From positions 70,185,564 through 70,249,563 of the forward strand of contig JAZBQD010000018.1 in assembly GCA_036583965.1 (NCBI GenBank): 64,000 nucleotides of DNA, written 5' to 3'. Positions 30,475 to 41,500 of this stretch are shown in pieces. Source of the DNA: Prunella strophiata (lineage: Eukaryota > Chordata > Aves > Passeriformes > Prunellidae). Positions within the stretch are counted from its first letter, which is position 1. Every line of letters begins with the position of its first letter. The notes below the pieces were generated by a model. It saw only the letters and a program-made list of their open reading frames with translations. It had not been told where the DNA came from and did no database searches. A program made the translations under genes and the position numbers.

Positions 30475-32942
30475 GGGTGTCCCCAGCCATGGACAGGGTG
30501 TCCCCAGCCATGGACAGGGTGTCCCCAGCCATGGACAGGGTGTCCCCAGCCATGGACAGGGTGTCCCCAGCCATGGACAGGGTGTCCCCAGCCATGGACA
30601 GGGTGTCCCCAGCCATGGACAGGGTGTCCCCAGCCATGGACAGGGTGTCCCCAGCCATGGACAGGGTGTCCCCAGCCATGGACAGGGTGTCCCCAGCCAT
30701 GGACAGGGTGTCCCCAGCCATGGACAGGGTGTCCCCAGCCATGGACAGGGTGTCCCCAGCCATGGACAGGGTGTCCCCAGCCATGGACAGGGTGTCCCCA
30801 GCCATGGACAGGGTGTCCCCAGCCATGGACAGGGTGTCCCCAGCCATGGACAGGGTGTCCCCAGCCATGGACAGGGTGTCCCCAGCCATGGACAGGGTGT
30901 CCCCAGCCATGGACAGGGTGTCCCCAGCCATGGACAGGGTGTCCCCAGCCATGGACAGGGTGTCCCCAGCCATGGACAGGGTGTCCCCAGCCATGGACAG
31001 GGTGTCCCCAGCCATGGACAGGGTGTCCCCAGCCATGGACAGGGTGTCCCCAGCCATGGACAGGGTGTCCCCAGCCATGGACAGGGTGTCCCCAGCCATG
31101 GACAGGGTGTCCCCAGCCATGGACAGGGTGTCCCCAGCCATGGACAGGGTGTCCCCAGCCATGGACAGGGTGTCCCCAGCCATGGACAGGGTGTCCCCAG
31201 CCATGGACAGGGTGTCCCCAGCCATGGACAGGGTGTCCCCAGCCATGGACAGGGTGTCCCCAGCCATGGACAGGGTGTCCCCAGCCATGGACAGGGTGTC
31301 CCCAGCCATGGACAGGGTGTCCCCAGCCATGGACAGGGTGTCCCCAGCCATGGACAGGGTGTCCCCAGCCATGGACAGGGTGTCCCCAGCCATGGACAGG
31401 GTGTCCCCAGCCATGGACAGGGTGTCCCCAGCCATGGACAGGGTGTCCCCAGCCATGGACAGGGTGTCCCCAGCCATGGACAGGGTGTCCCCAGCCATGG
31501 ACAGGGTGTCCCCAGCCATGGACAGGGTGTCCCCAGCCATGGACAGGGTGTCCCCAGCCATGGACAGGGTGTCCCCAGCCATGGACAGGGTGTCCCCAGC
31601 CATGGACAGGGTGTCCCCAGCCATGGACAGGGTGTCCCCAGCCATGGACAGGGTGTCCCCAGCCATGGACAGGGTGTCCCCAGCCATGGACAGGGTGTCC
31701 CCAGCCATGGACAGGGTGTCCCCAGCCATGGACAGGGTGTCCCCAGCCATGGACAGGGTGTCCCCAGCCATGGACAGGGTGTCCCCAGCCATGGACAGGG
31801 TGTCCCCAGCCATGGACAGGGTGTCCCCAGCCATGGACAGGGTGTCCCCAGCCATGGACAGGGTGTCCCCAGCCATGGACAGGGTGTCCCCAGCCATGGA
31901 CAGGGTGTCCCCAGCCATGGACAGGGTGTCCCCAGCCATGGACAGGGTGTCCCCAGCCATGGACAGGGTGTCCCCAGCCATGGACAGGGTGTCCCCAGCC
32001 ATGGACAGGGTGTCCCCAGCCATGGACAGGGTGTCCCCAGCCATGGACAGGGTGTCCCCAGCCATGGACAGGGTGTCCCCAGCCATGGACAGGGTGTCCC
32101 CAGCCATGGACAGGGTGTCCCCAGCCATGGACAGGGTGTCCCCAGCCATGGACAGGGTGTCCCCAGCCATGGACAGGGTGTCCCCAGCCATGGACAGGGT
32201 GTCCCCAGCCATGGACAGGGTGTCCCCAGCCATGGACAGGGTGTCCCCAGCCATGGACAGGGTGTCCCCAGCCATGGACAGGGTGTCCCCAGCCATGGAC
32301 AGGGTGTCCCCAGCCATGGACAGGGTGTCCCCAGCCATGGACAGGGTGTCCCCAGCCATGGACAGGGTGTCCCCAGCCATGGACAGGGTGTCCCCAGCCA
32401 TGGACAGGGTGTCCCCAACCATGGACAGGGTGTCCCCATCCATGGACAGGGTGTCCCCAACCATAGACAGGGTGTCCCCAGCCATGGACAGGGTGTCCCC
32501 AGCTAAGGACAGGGTGTTCCCAGCCATGGACAGGGTGTCCCCAACCAAGGACAGGGTGCCGCCAGCCATGGACAGGGTGTCCCCAGCCATGGACAGGGTG
32601 TCCCCAAACACGGACAGGGTGTCCCCAAACATGGACAGGGTGTTCCCACACACAGACAGGGTGTCCCCAGACACAAACAGGGTGTCCCCATCCATGGGCA
32701 GGGTGTCCCCAACCATAGACAGGGTGTCCCCAGCCATGGACAGGGTGTCCCCAGCCATGGACAGGGTGTCCCCAGCTAAGGACAGGGTGTTCCCAGCCAT
32801 GGACAGGGTGTCCCCAGCTAAGGACAGGGTGTTCCCAGCCATGGACAGGGTGTCCCCAAACATGGACAGGGTGTCCCCATCCATGGACAGGGTGTCCCCA
32901 GCCATGGACAGGGTGTCCCCAGCCATGGACAGGGTGTCCCCA
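30475..32942. repeat. 21-bp minisatellite (~117 copies)
   Basis: Unit GTGTCCCCAGCCATGGACAG plus one G, virtually perfect from 30475 to 32410. After that, variant units (AACCATGG, ATCCATGG, AGCTAAGG, AACATGG) mark an older edge. 21 is a multiple of three and no frame has a stop, so all six frames stay open for hundreds of codons (for example a VSPAMDR repeat). No start, splice or domain evidence supports translation. Confidence 0.98.
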
Positions 32943-33160
32943 GCCACTCCAACCTTTTCCAGATGGATGGAGCATCCTGACTCGGTGGCTCTTGGACCCC
33001 AGGCCAGCGGTGACCGCTGGAATTTCCCGATCCTGGCTGGATCCAGGGACTTCCCCGCGGATCCCCCAGCCCCAGTCCCACCCCTGGTCCCTTCCCAGCG
33101 GGTCACCACCTCAGGTGCCAGGCACTGGTGACACCTCCGGGCTGGGAATCCCGGGACAAG

Positions 33161-33166
33161 AATAAA
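33161..33166 (+). terminator. SIGLEC1: AATAAA polyadenylation signal, probably SIGLEC1
   Basis: Canonical hexamer in unique sequence just past the 21-bp array, with a T/GT-rich element about 30 bp downstream. It is the first AATAAA on the plus strand after the SIGLEC1 stop codon. Confidence 0.5.
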
Positions 33167-33593
33167 ATCCAACCTCCCGGTGCTGGGAACATCCTGTTTG
33201 TCACCACCTGTCCCTTTTCCCTGCCATCCATCCCGGTGTCCCTTTGGGGAAGGGGACACAGGGGCCCCCAAGCCACCCGTGTCCCCTCGGTGCCGGGGAT
33301 GAGGGGACCTGGGGCTGGGGACTCTGCTGGCTGGTGGCAGCTGGGCGGTGTCCCCTCTGCCCGTGTCCCCTCTGCCCGTGTCCCCTCTGCTCGTGTCCCC
33401 GCTGCCATTAGAGGTCACTCTGCCGCCACCTCGCCACCGGACCTGGCCTCGGCTTTGGGATGTGGAGCTGGAGCTTCCCGGGAATGGGGGGGCTTTGGGA
33501 TCGGGCTCCCGTGGGTGTTCAATCCCCCTCCCCGTGCCCGTTGTGCTGCCAGAGCTGGGCGCTGGGCTGTCCCCATCCCTGTCCCCATTTCTC

Positions 33594-35218
33594 TCCTCCT
33601 CCTCCTCCTCCTCCTCCTCCTCCTCCTCCTCCTCCTCCTCCTCCTCCTCCTCCTCCTCCTCCTCCTCCTCCTCCTCCTCCTCCTCCTCCTCCTCCTCCTC
33701 CTCCTCCTCCTCCTCCTCCTCCTCCTCCTCCTCCTCCTCCTCCTCCTCCTCCTCCTCCTCCTCCTCCTCCTCCTCCTCCTCCTCCTCCTCCTCCTCCTCC
33801 TCCTCCTCCTCCTCCTCCTCCTCCTCCTCCTCCTCCTCCTCCTCCTCCTCCTCCTCCTCCTCCTCCTCCTCCTCCTCCTCCTCCTCCTCCTCCTCCTCCT
33901 CCTCCTCCTCCTCCTCCTCCTCCTCCTCCTCCTCCTCCTCCTCCTCCTCCTCCTCCTCCTCCTCCTCCTCCTCCTCCTCCTCCTCCTCCTCCTCCTCCTC
34001 CTCCTCCTCCTCCTCCTCCTCCTCCTCCTCCTCCTCCTCCTCCTCCTCCTCCTCCTCCTCCTCCTCCTCCTCCTCCTCCTCCTCCTCCTCCTCCTCCTCC
34101 TCCTCCTCCTCCTCCTCCTCCTCCTCCTCCTCCTCCTCCTCCTCCTCCTCCTCCTCCTCCTCCTCCTCCTCCTCCTCCTCCTCCTCCTCCTCCTCCTCCT
34201 CCTCCTCCTCCTCCTCCTCCTCCTCCTCCTCCTCCTCCTCCTCCTCCTCCTCCTCCTCCTCCTCCTCCTCCTCCTCCTCCTCCTCCTCCTCCTCCTCCTC
34301 CTCCTCCTCCTCCTCCTCCTCCTCCTCCTCCTCCTCCTCCTCCTCCTCCTCCTCCTCCTCCTCCTCCTCCTCCTCCTCCTCCTCCTCCTCCTCCTCCTCC
34401 TCCTCCTCCTCCTCCTCCTCCTCCTCCTCCTCCTCCTCCTCCTCCTCCTCCTCCTCCTCCTCCTCCTCCTCCTCCTCCTCCTCCTCCTCCTCCTCCTCCT
34501 CCTCCTCCTCCTCCTCCTCCTCCTCCTCCTCCTCCTCCTCCTCCTCCTCCTCCTCCTCCTCCTCCTCCTCCTCCTCCTCCTCCTCCTCCTCCTCCTCCTC
34601 CTCCTCCTCCTCCTCCTCCTCCTCCTCCTCCTCCTCCTCCTCCTCCTCCTCCTCCTCCTCCTCCTCCTCCTCCTCCTCCTCCTCCTCCTCCTCCTCCTCC
34701 TCCTCCTCCTCCTCCTCCTCCTCCTCCTCCTCCTCCTCCTCCTCCTCCTCCTCCTCCTCCTCCTCCTCCTCCTCCTCCTCCTCCTCCTCCTCCTCCTCCT
34801 CCTCCTCCTCCTCCTCCTCCTCCTCCTCCTCCTCCTCCTCCTCCTCCTCCTCCTCCTCCTCCTCCTCCTCCTCCTCCTCCTCCTCCTCCTCCTCCTCCTC
34901 CTCCTCCTCCTCCTCCTCCTCCTCCTCCTCCTCCTCCTCCTCCTCCTCCTCCTCCTCCTCCTCCTCCTCCTCCTCCTCCTCCTCCTCCTCCTCCTCCTCC
35001 TCCTCCTCCTCCTCCTCCTCCTCCTCCTCCTCCTCCTCCTCCTCCTCCTCCTCCTCCTCCTCCTCCTCCTCCTCCTCCTCCTCCTCCTCCTCCTCCTCCT
35101 CCTCCTCCTCCTCCTCCTCCTCCTCCTCCTCCTCCTCCTCCTCCTCCTCCTCCTCCTCCTCCTCCTCCTCCTCCTCCTCCTCCTCCTCCTCCTCCTCCTC
35201 CTCCTCCTCCTCCTCCTC
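33594..35218. repeat. (CCT)n trinucleotide array, ~540 pure units
   Basis: Uninterrupted CCT for about 1.6 kb, then short impure CCT/CTT to 35275. The opposite strand is (AGG)n, capable of G-quadruplex formation, and the tract as a whole of triplex formation. It produces poly-Leu, poly-Ser and poly-Pro plus-strand frames and poly-Arg/Gly on the minus strand, none coding. Confidence 0.98.
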
Positions 35219-35310
35219 TCCTCCTCCTCCTCCTCCTCCTCTTCCTCCTCTCCCTCCTCCTCCCTCTTTCCCGGCCCGCAGCTCGGGAATTCCAGCCTGG
35301 AATTCCCGTG

Positions 35311-35400
35311 GATCGGGATCGGGATCGGGATCGGGATCGGGATCGGGATGGGGATCGGGTTTGGGATCGGGATCGGGATCGGGACTGGTGTTGGGAGCGG
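35311..35400. repeat. (GGGATC)n hexanucleotide array
   Basis: About 14 copies of GATCGG/GGGATC with a few TTGGGATC and ATGGGG interruptions. Confidence 0.9.
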
Positions 35401-35609
35401 GGAGAGATCCCGGCTGTTCCCAGAGCGCAGGGGGGATCCCGAGATTTTGGGGGTGCAGGAGGGGATCCCGGGATTTTGGGGAGTGCAGTGAGGGGATTTA
35501 GGGGCGATCCCAGCGGTTTTGGGGTCTCCATCCAGGCCGGGAGCCACGGGGACAGGCTGGGGTGGGGCAGAGCCGGGAGCTCTCTCCAGAGATCCCAAAG
35601 CTCTGCGGA

Positions 35610-36460
35610 GGAGCCGGGAGCGGGGCTGGGGTGCCAGGCTGGTTTAACCCGTGCCAGACCTGCAGGAACTGGGGTGCCAGGCTGGTTTAACCCGTGCCAG
35701 ACCTGCAGGAACTGGGGTGCCAGGCTGGTTTAACCCGTGCCAGACCTGCAGGAACTGGGGTGCCAGGCTGGTTTAACCCGTGCCAGGGCTGCAGGAACTG
35801 GGGTGCCAGGCTGATTTAACCCGTGCCAGGGCTGCAGGAACTGGGGTGCCAGGCTGATTAAAACCCGTGGCCGGGCGCAGAACTCTCCCAGACGAGGGGG
35901 AGCAGGAATTTGGGTACCTGGATGGTTTAACCCGTGCCAGCCCTGCAGGAACTGCGGTGCCAGGCTGCTCTAACCCATGCCAGCGCTGCAGAAATCGGAG
36001 TGCCAGCCTGCTCTAACCCGTGCCAGCGCTGCAGGATCTGAGTTGCCAGCCTGCTCTAACCCGTGCCAGCGCTGCAGGATCTGAGTTGCCAGCCTGCTCT
36101 AACCCGTGCCAGCCTGCTCTAACCCGTGCCAGCGCTGCAGGATCTGAGTTGCCAGCCTGCTCTAACCCGTGCCAGCCTGCTCTAACCCGTGCCAGCGCTG
36201 CAGGATCTGAGTTGCCAGCCTGCTCTAACCCGTGCCAGCGCTGCAGGATCTGAGTTGCCAGCCTGCTCTAACCCGTGCCAGCGCTGCAGGATCTGAGTTG
36301 CCAGCCTGCTCTAACCCGTGCCAGCGCTGCAGGAATTGGGGTGCCAGGCTGGTTTAACCCGTGCCAGCCTGCTCTAACCCGTGCCAGCCTGCTCTAACCC
36401 GTGCCAGCCTGCTCTAACCCGTGCCAGCCTGCTCTAACCCGTGCCAGCGCTGCAGGATCG
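35610..36460. repeat. 43-bp minisatellite (~20 copies)
   Basis: Units read GTGCCAGGCTGGTTTAACCC then GTGCCAGACCTGCAGGAACT in the left part, changing to GCCAGCCTGCTCTAACCC with GCGCTGCAGGATCTGAG in the right part. Around 36360-36440 a 22-bp subunit (CCGTGCCAGCCTGCTCTAAC) is tandemly amplified. Confidence 0.92.
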
Positions 36461-36840
36461 CCCGTGCGGCGGGCACGGTGCCAGCGATCACCTCCGGGCG
36501 CTCTCTGAGCTGCCTGCCGTCCCCCCTCCCTCCCTCCCTGAGCCAAATCCCCCGGTCACATGGCGCCACCCGGGAGGAACGGGGCCGGGTCAGGAGGTGA
36601 ACGGGAGGCCACGGATTTGCCCCCGGGCCCAGGAACGTGCTCGGCGTTTCCCGGTGCGGCGGGGCCGGGATTTGCTGCCCTCCCGTTAATCCCGGCCGCG
36701 CAGGAGGGGACAGGAGGGGACAGGAGGGGACAGCGGAGCTGGTGGCTGCTGGTGGGGTTGTCACGGCGCTGGAGGGACGGGAGGTGTTGGTTGGGATGGT
36801 GCGTGTGTGGTGGGTCCATGGAGGGTGACAGCCGTGAGAG
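36461..36840. other. short unique spacer
   Basis: GC-rich unique DNA with four CAGGAGGGGA copies near 36700-36730. No gene recognised. Confidence 0.4.
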
Positions 36841-38412
36841 CGGGGTCACGGTGTCCCCATGGAAGGTGACACCCGTGTGGGCGGTGTCACATTGTCCTCA
36901 TGCAGGTGTGACCCACTTTGAACAGTGTCACAGTGTCCCCATGTAAGTGTGACCCCTCTATGAGCGGTGTCACAGTGTTCCCAGGCAGGGGTGACCCCCT
37001 GTAAACCTTGTTTTGGTGTCCCCATGCAGGGTGACCCCCTGTGAGCGGTGTCACAGTGTCCCCATGCAGGGTGACCCCCTGTGATCATTGTTTTGGTGTC
37101 CCCATGCAGTGTGACCCCTCTATGAGCGGTGTCACAGTGTCCCCATGCAGGTGTGACCCCCTGTGAGCGGTGTCACAGTGTCCCCATGCAGGTGACACCC
37201 TTGAGAGCATTGTTTTGGTGTCCCCACGCAGGGTGACCCCCTGTGAGTGGTGTCACACTGTCCCCGTGCAGGTGTGACCCCCTATGAACACTGTTTTGGT
37301 GTTCCCATGCAGGTGTGACCCACCTTTGAGCAGTGTCACATTGTCCCCATGCAGGTGTGACCCCCTGTGATCATTGTTTTGGTGTCCCCATGCAGGTGTG
37401 ACCCCCTGTGAGCGGTGTCACAGTGTCCCCATGCAGGGTGACCCCCTGTGAGCATTGTTTTGGTGTCCCCATGCAGGGTGACCCCCTGTGATCATTGTTT
37501 TGGTGTCCCCATGCAGGTGTGACCCCCCTCTGTGAGCGGTGTCACAGTGTCCCCATGCAGGTGTGAGCGGTGTCACAGTGTCCCCATGCAGGTGTGACCC
37601 CACTGTGAGCGGTGTCACAGTGTCCCCATGCAGGGTGACCCCCTGTGATCATTGTTTTGGTGTCCCCATGCAGATGTGACCCCCCACTGTGAGCGGTGTC
37701 ACAGTGTCCCCATGCAGGTGTGACACCCCTGTGATCATTGTTTTGGTGTCCCCATGCAGGGTGACCCCCTGTGAGCAGTGTCACAGTGTCCCCATGCAGA
37801 TGTGACCCCCCATGAGCGGTGTCACAGTGTCCCCATGGAGGTGTGACCCCCCATGAGCGGTGTCACAGTGTCCCCATGCAGGTGTGACCCCCTGTGAGCG
37901 GTGTCACAGTGTCCCCATGCAGGTGTGACACCCTGTGAGCGGTGTCACAGTGTCCCCATGCAGGGTGACCCCCTGTGATCATTGTTTTGGTGTCCCCATG
38001 CAGATGTGACCCCCCATGAGCGGTGTCACAGTGTCCCCATGCAGGTGTGACACCCCTGTGATCATTGCTTTGGTGTCCCCATGCAGATGTGACCCCCCAT
38101 GAGCGGTGTCACAGTGTCCCCATGCAGGTGTGACCCCCTATGAGCGGTGTCACAGTGTCCCCATGCAGGTGTGACCCCCTGTGAGCGGTGTCACAGTGTC
38201 CCCATGCAGGTGTGACACCCCTGTGAGCGGTGTCACAGTGTCCCCATGCAGGTGTGACCTCTCTATGAACACTGTTTTGGTGTCCCCATGCAGGTGTGAC
38301 CCCCTGTGAGCGGTGTCACAGTGTCCCCATGCAGGTGACACCCTTGAGAGCATTGTTTTGGTGTCCCCACGCAGGGTGACCCCCTGTGAGCGGTGTCACA
38401 GTGTCCCCACCC
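36841..38412. repeat. ~40-bp minisatellite (~38 copies)
   Basis: Units combine GTGACCCCCTGTGAGCGGTG with TCACAGTGTCCCCATGCAGG; a sister unit has GATCATTGTTTTGGTGTCCC. Unit length varies by 1-3 bp. GTGACAC and GTGTCAC within one unit can pair as a small hairpin. Confidence 0.93.
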
Positions 38413-38514
38413 CGATGTGACACCCGTGTCCCTCCCTGGGCCCCGCCCGACCCCAGCAGGGTAGGATGTGGGAATTCTCCGGGGACATCCGGGGACAATC
38501 CCATTGTCCCCTTC

Positions 38515-41500
38515 AGGATCCCAGGTTTAGGATCCCAAGTTTAGGATCCCAGGTTTAGGATCCCAGGTTTAGGATCCCAGGTTTAGGATCCCAAGTTTAG
38601 GATCCCAGGTTTAGGATCCCAGGTTTAGGATCCCAAGTTTAGGATCCCAGGTTTAGGATCCCAGGTTTAGGATCCCAGGTTTAGGATCCCAGGTTTAGGA
38701 TCCCAGGTTTAGGATCCCAAGTTTAGGATCCCAGGTTTAGGATCCCAGGTTTAGGATCCCAAGTTTAGGATCCCAGGTTTAGGATCCCAAGTTTAGGATC
38801 CCAGGTTTAGGATCCCAGGTTTAGGATCCCTGGAGCAGGAGATCCCAAGTTTAGGATCCCAGGTTTAGGATCCCAGGTTTAGGATCCCAAGTTTAGGATC
38901 CCAGGTTTAGGATCCCAAGTTTAGGATCCCAGGTTTAGGATCCCAGGTTTAGGATCCCAGGTTTAGGATCCCAAGTTTAGGATCCCAGGTTTAGGATCCC
39001 AGGTTTAGGATCCCAAGTTTAGGATCCCAGGTTTAGGATCCCAAGTTTAGGATCCCAGGTTTAGGATCCCAAGTTTAGGATCCCAGGTTTAGGATCCCAA
39101 GTTTAGGATCCCAGGTTTAGGATCCCAGGTTTAGGATCCCAGGTTTAGGATCCCAAGTTTAGGATCCCAGGTTTAGGATCCCAAGTTTAGGATCCCAGGT
39201 TTAGGATCCCAAGTTTAGGATCCCAGGTTTAGGATCCCAAGTTTAGGATCCCAGGTTTAGGATCCCAAGTTTAGGATCCCAGGAGCCGGATCCCACGTTT
39301 AGGATCCCAGGTTTAGGATCCCAGGTTTAGGATCCCAGGTTTAGGATCCCAGGTTTAGGATCCCAGGTTTAGGATCCCAAGTTTAGGATCCCAGGTTTAG
39401 GATCCCTGGAGCAGGAGATCCCAAGTTTAGGATCCCAGGTTTAGGATCCCAGGTTTAGGATCCCTGGAGCAGGAGATCCCAAGTTTAGGATCCCAGGTTT
39501 AGGATCCCAGGTTTAGGATCCCAGGTTTAGGATCCCAGGTTTAGGATCCCAAGTTTAGGATCCCAGGTTTAGGATCCCTGGAGCAGGAGATCCCAAGTTT
39601 AGGATCCCAGGTTTAGGATCCCAGGTTTAGGATCCCAGGTTTAGGATCCCAGGTTTAGGATCCCAGGTTTAGGATCCCAGGTTTAGGATCCCAAGTTTAG
39701 GATCCCAGGTTTAGGATCCCAGGTTTAGGATCCCAAGTTTAGGATCCCAGGTTTAGGATCCCAGGTTTAGGATCCCAAGTTTAGGATCCCAGGTTTAGGA
39801 TCCCAGGTTTAGGATCCCAAGTTTAGGATCCCAGGTTTAGGATCCCAGGTTTAGGATCCCAAGTTTAGGATCCAGGAACTGGATCCCAGGAGCAGGATAT
39901 CCCAGGTTTAGGATCCCAAGTTTAGGATCCCAGGTTTAGGATCCCAAGTTTAGGATCCCAGGTTTAGGATCCCAGGTTTAGGATCCCAGGAGCCGGATCC
40001 CACGTTTAGGATCCCAGGTTTAGGATCCCAAGTTTAGGATCCCAGGTTTAGGATCCCAAGTTTAGGATCCCAGGTTTAGGATCCCAGGTTTAGGATCCCA
40101 GGTTTAGGATCCCAAGTTTAGGATCCCAGGTTTAGGATCCCAGGTTTAGGATCCCAAGTTTAGGATCCCAGGTTTAGGATCCCAGGTTTAGGATCCCAGG
40201 TTTAGGATCCCAGGTTTAGGATCCCAGGTTTAGGATCCCAGGTTTAGGATCCCAGGTTTAGGATCCCAAGTTTAGGATCCCAGGTTTAGGATCCCAAGTT
40301 TAGGATCCCAGGTTTAGGATCCCAGGTTTAGGATCCCAGGTTTAGGATCCCAGGTTTAGGATCCCAGGTTTAGGATCCCAAGTTTAGGATCCCAGGTTTA
40401 GGATCCCAGGTTTAGGATCCCAGGTTTAGGATCCCAAGTTTAGGATCCCAGGTTTAGGATCCCAGGTTTAGGATCCCAAGTTTAGGATCCCAGGTTTAGG
40501 ATCCCAGGTTTAGGATCCCAAGTTTAGGATCCCAGGTTTAGGATCCCAGGTTTAGGATCCCAAGTTTAGGATCCCAGGTTTAGGATCCCAGGTTTAGGAT
40601 CCCAAGTTTAGGATCCCAGGTTTAGGATCCCAGGTTTAGGATCCCAGGTTTAGGATCCCAGGTTTAGGATCCCAGGTTTAGGATCCCAGGTTTAGGATCC
40701 CAGGTTTAGGATCCCAGGTTTAGGATCCCAGGTTTAGGATCCCAAGTTTAGGATCCCAGGTTTAGGATCCCAGGTTTAGGACCCCGGGTTTAGGATCCCG
40801 GGTTTAGGATCCCGGGTTTAGGATCCCAGGTTTAGGATCCCAGGTTTAGGATCCCAGGTTTAGGATCCCAGGTTTAGGACCCCGGGTTTAGGACCCCGGG
40901 TTTAGGACCCCGGGTTTAGGACCCCAAGTTTAGGATCCCGGGTTTAGGACCCCAGGTTTAGGATCCCGGTTTAGGATCCCAGGAACTGGATCCCACATTT
41001 AGGATCCCAAGTTTAGGATCCCGGGTTAGGATCCCAGGTTTAGGATCCCAGCTTTAGAGTCCCAGGTTTAGGATCCCGGGTTTAGGATCTCGGGTTTAGG
41101 ATCCCGGTTTAGGATCCCGGGTTAGGATCCCGGGTTAGGATCCCGGGTTTAGGACCCCAGGTTTAGGATCCCGGTTTAGGATCCCAGGTTTAGGACCCCA
41201 GGTTTAGGATCCCGGGTTAGGATCCCAGGTTAGGATCCCAGGTTTAGGACCCCGGTTTTAGGATCCCGGGTTAGGATCCCGGTTTAGGATCCCAGGTTTA
41301 GGATCCGGGTTTTAGGATCCGGGTTTTAGGATCCGGGTTTTAGGATCCGGGTTTTAGGATCCCAGGTTTAGGATCTCGGGTTTAGGATCCCAGGTTTAGG
41401 ATCCCGGGTTAGGATCCCGGGTTAGGATCCCGGGTTAGGATCCCAGGTTTAGGACCCCGGGTTTAGGACCCCGGGTTTAGGACCCCGGGTTTAGGATCCC

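Larger units (their letters stand above)
30287..33185 (+). other. SIGLEC1: probable SIGLEC1 3' UTR containing a VNTR
   Basis: The first poly(A) signal after the stop codon is AATAAA at 33161-33166, followed by a GT-rich stretch (TGTTTGTCACC) near 33197. If it is used, the 3' UTR is about 2.9 kb and about 85 percent of it is tandem repeat. Three copies of a ~42-bp unit (CCCCAGGGTGGCACAGGGAC) at 30330-30430 precede the 21-bp array. Confidence 0.5.

Noticed and set aside
30287..33160. Search for a SIGLEC1 cytoplasmic-tail exon with tyrosine motifs
   Set aside because: Only repeat-derived frames are present; no ITIM- or basic-tail-like sequence seen.
30434..33418. Very long open frames (700-990 codons, both strands) over the 21-bp array
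   Set aside because: The unit length is a multiple of three and no frame contains a stop, so all six frames stay open. There is no domain, splice or start evidence.
33128..35733. Poly-Leu, poly-Ser, poly-Pro, poly-Arg and poly-Gly frames
   Set aside because: Translations of the CCT triplet array in different frames.
36841..38412. Possible CRISPR-like repeat-spacer array
   Set aside because: Units are directly adjacent with no unique spacers, and the genome is vertebrate.
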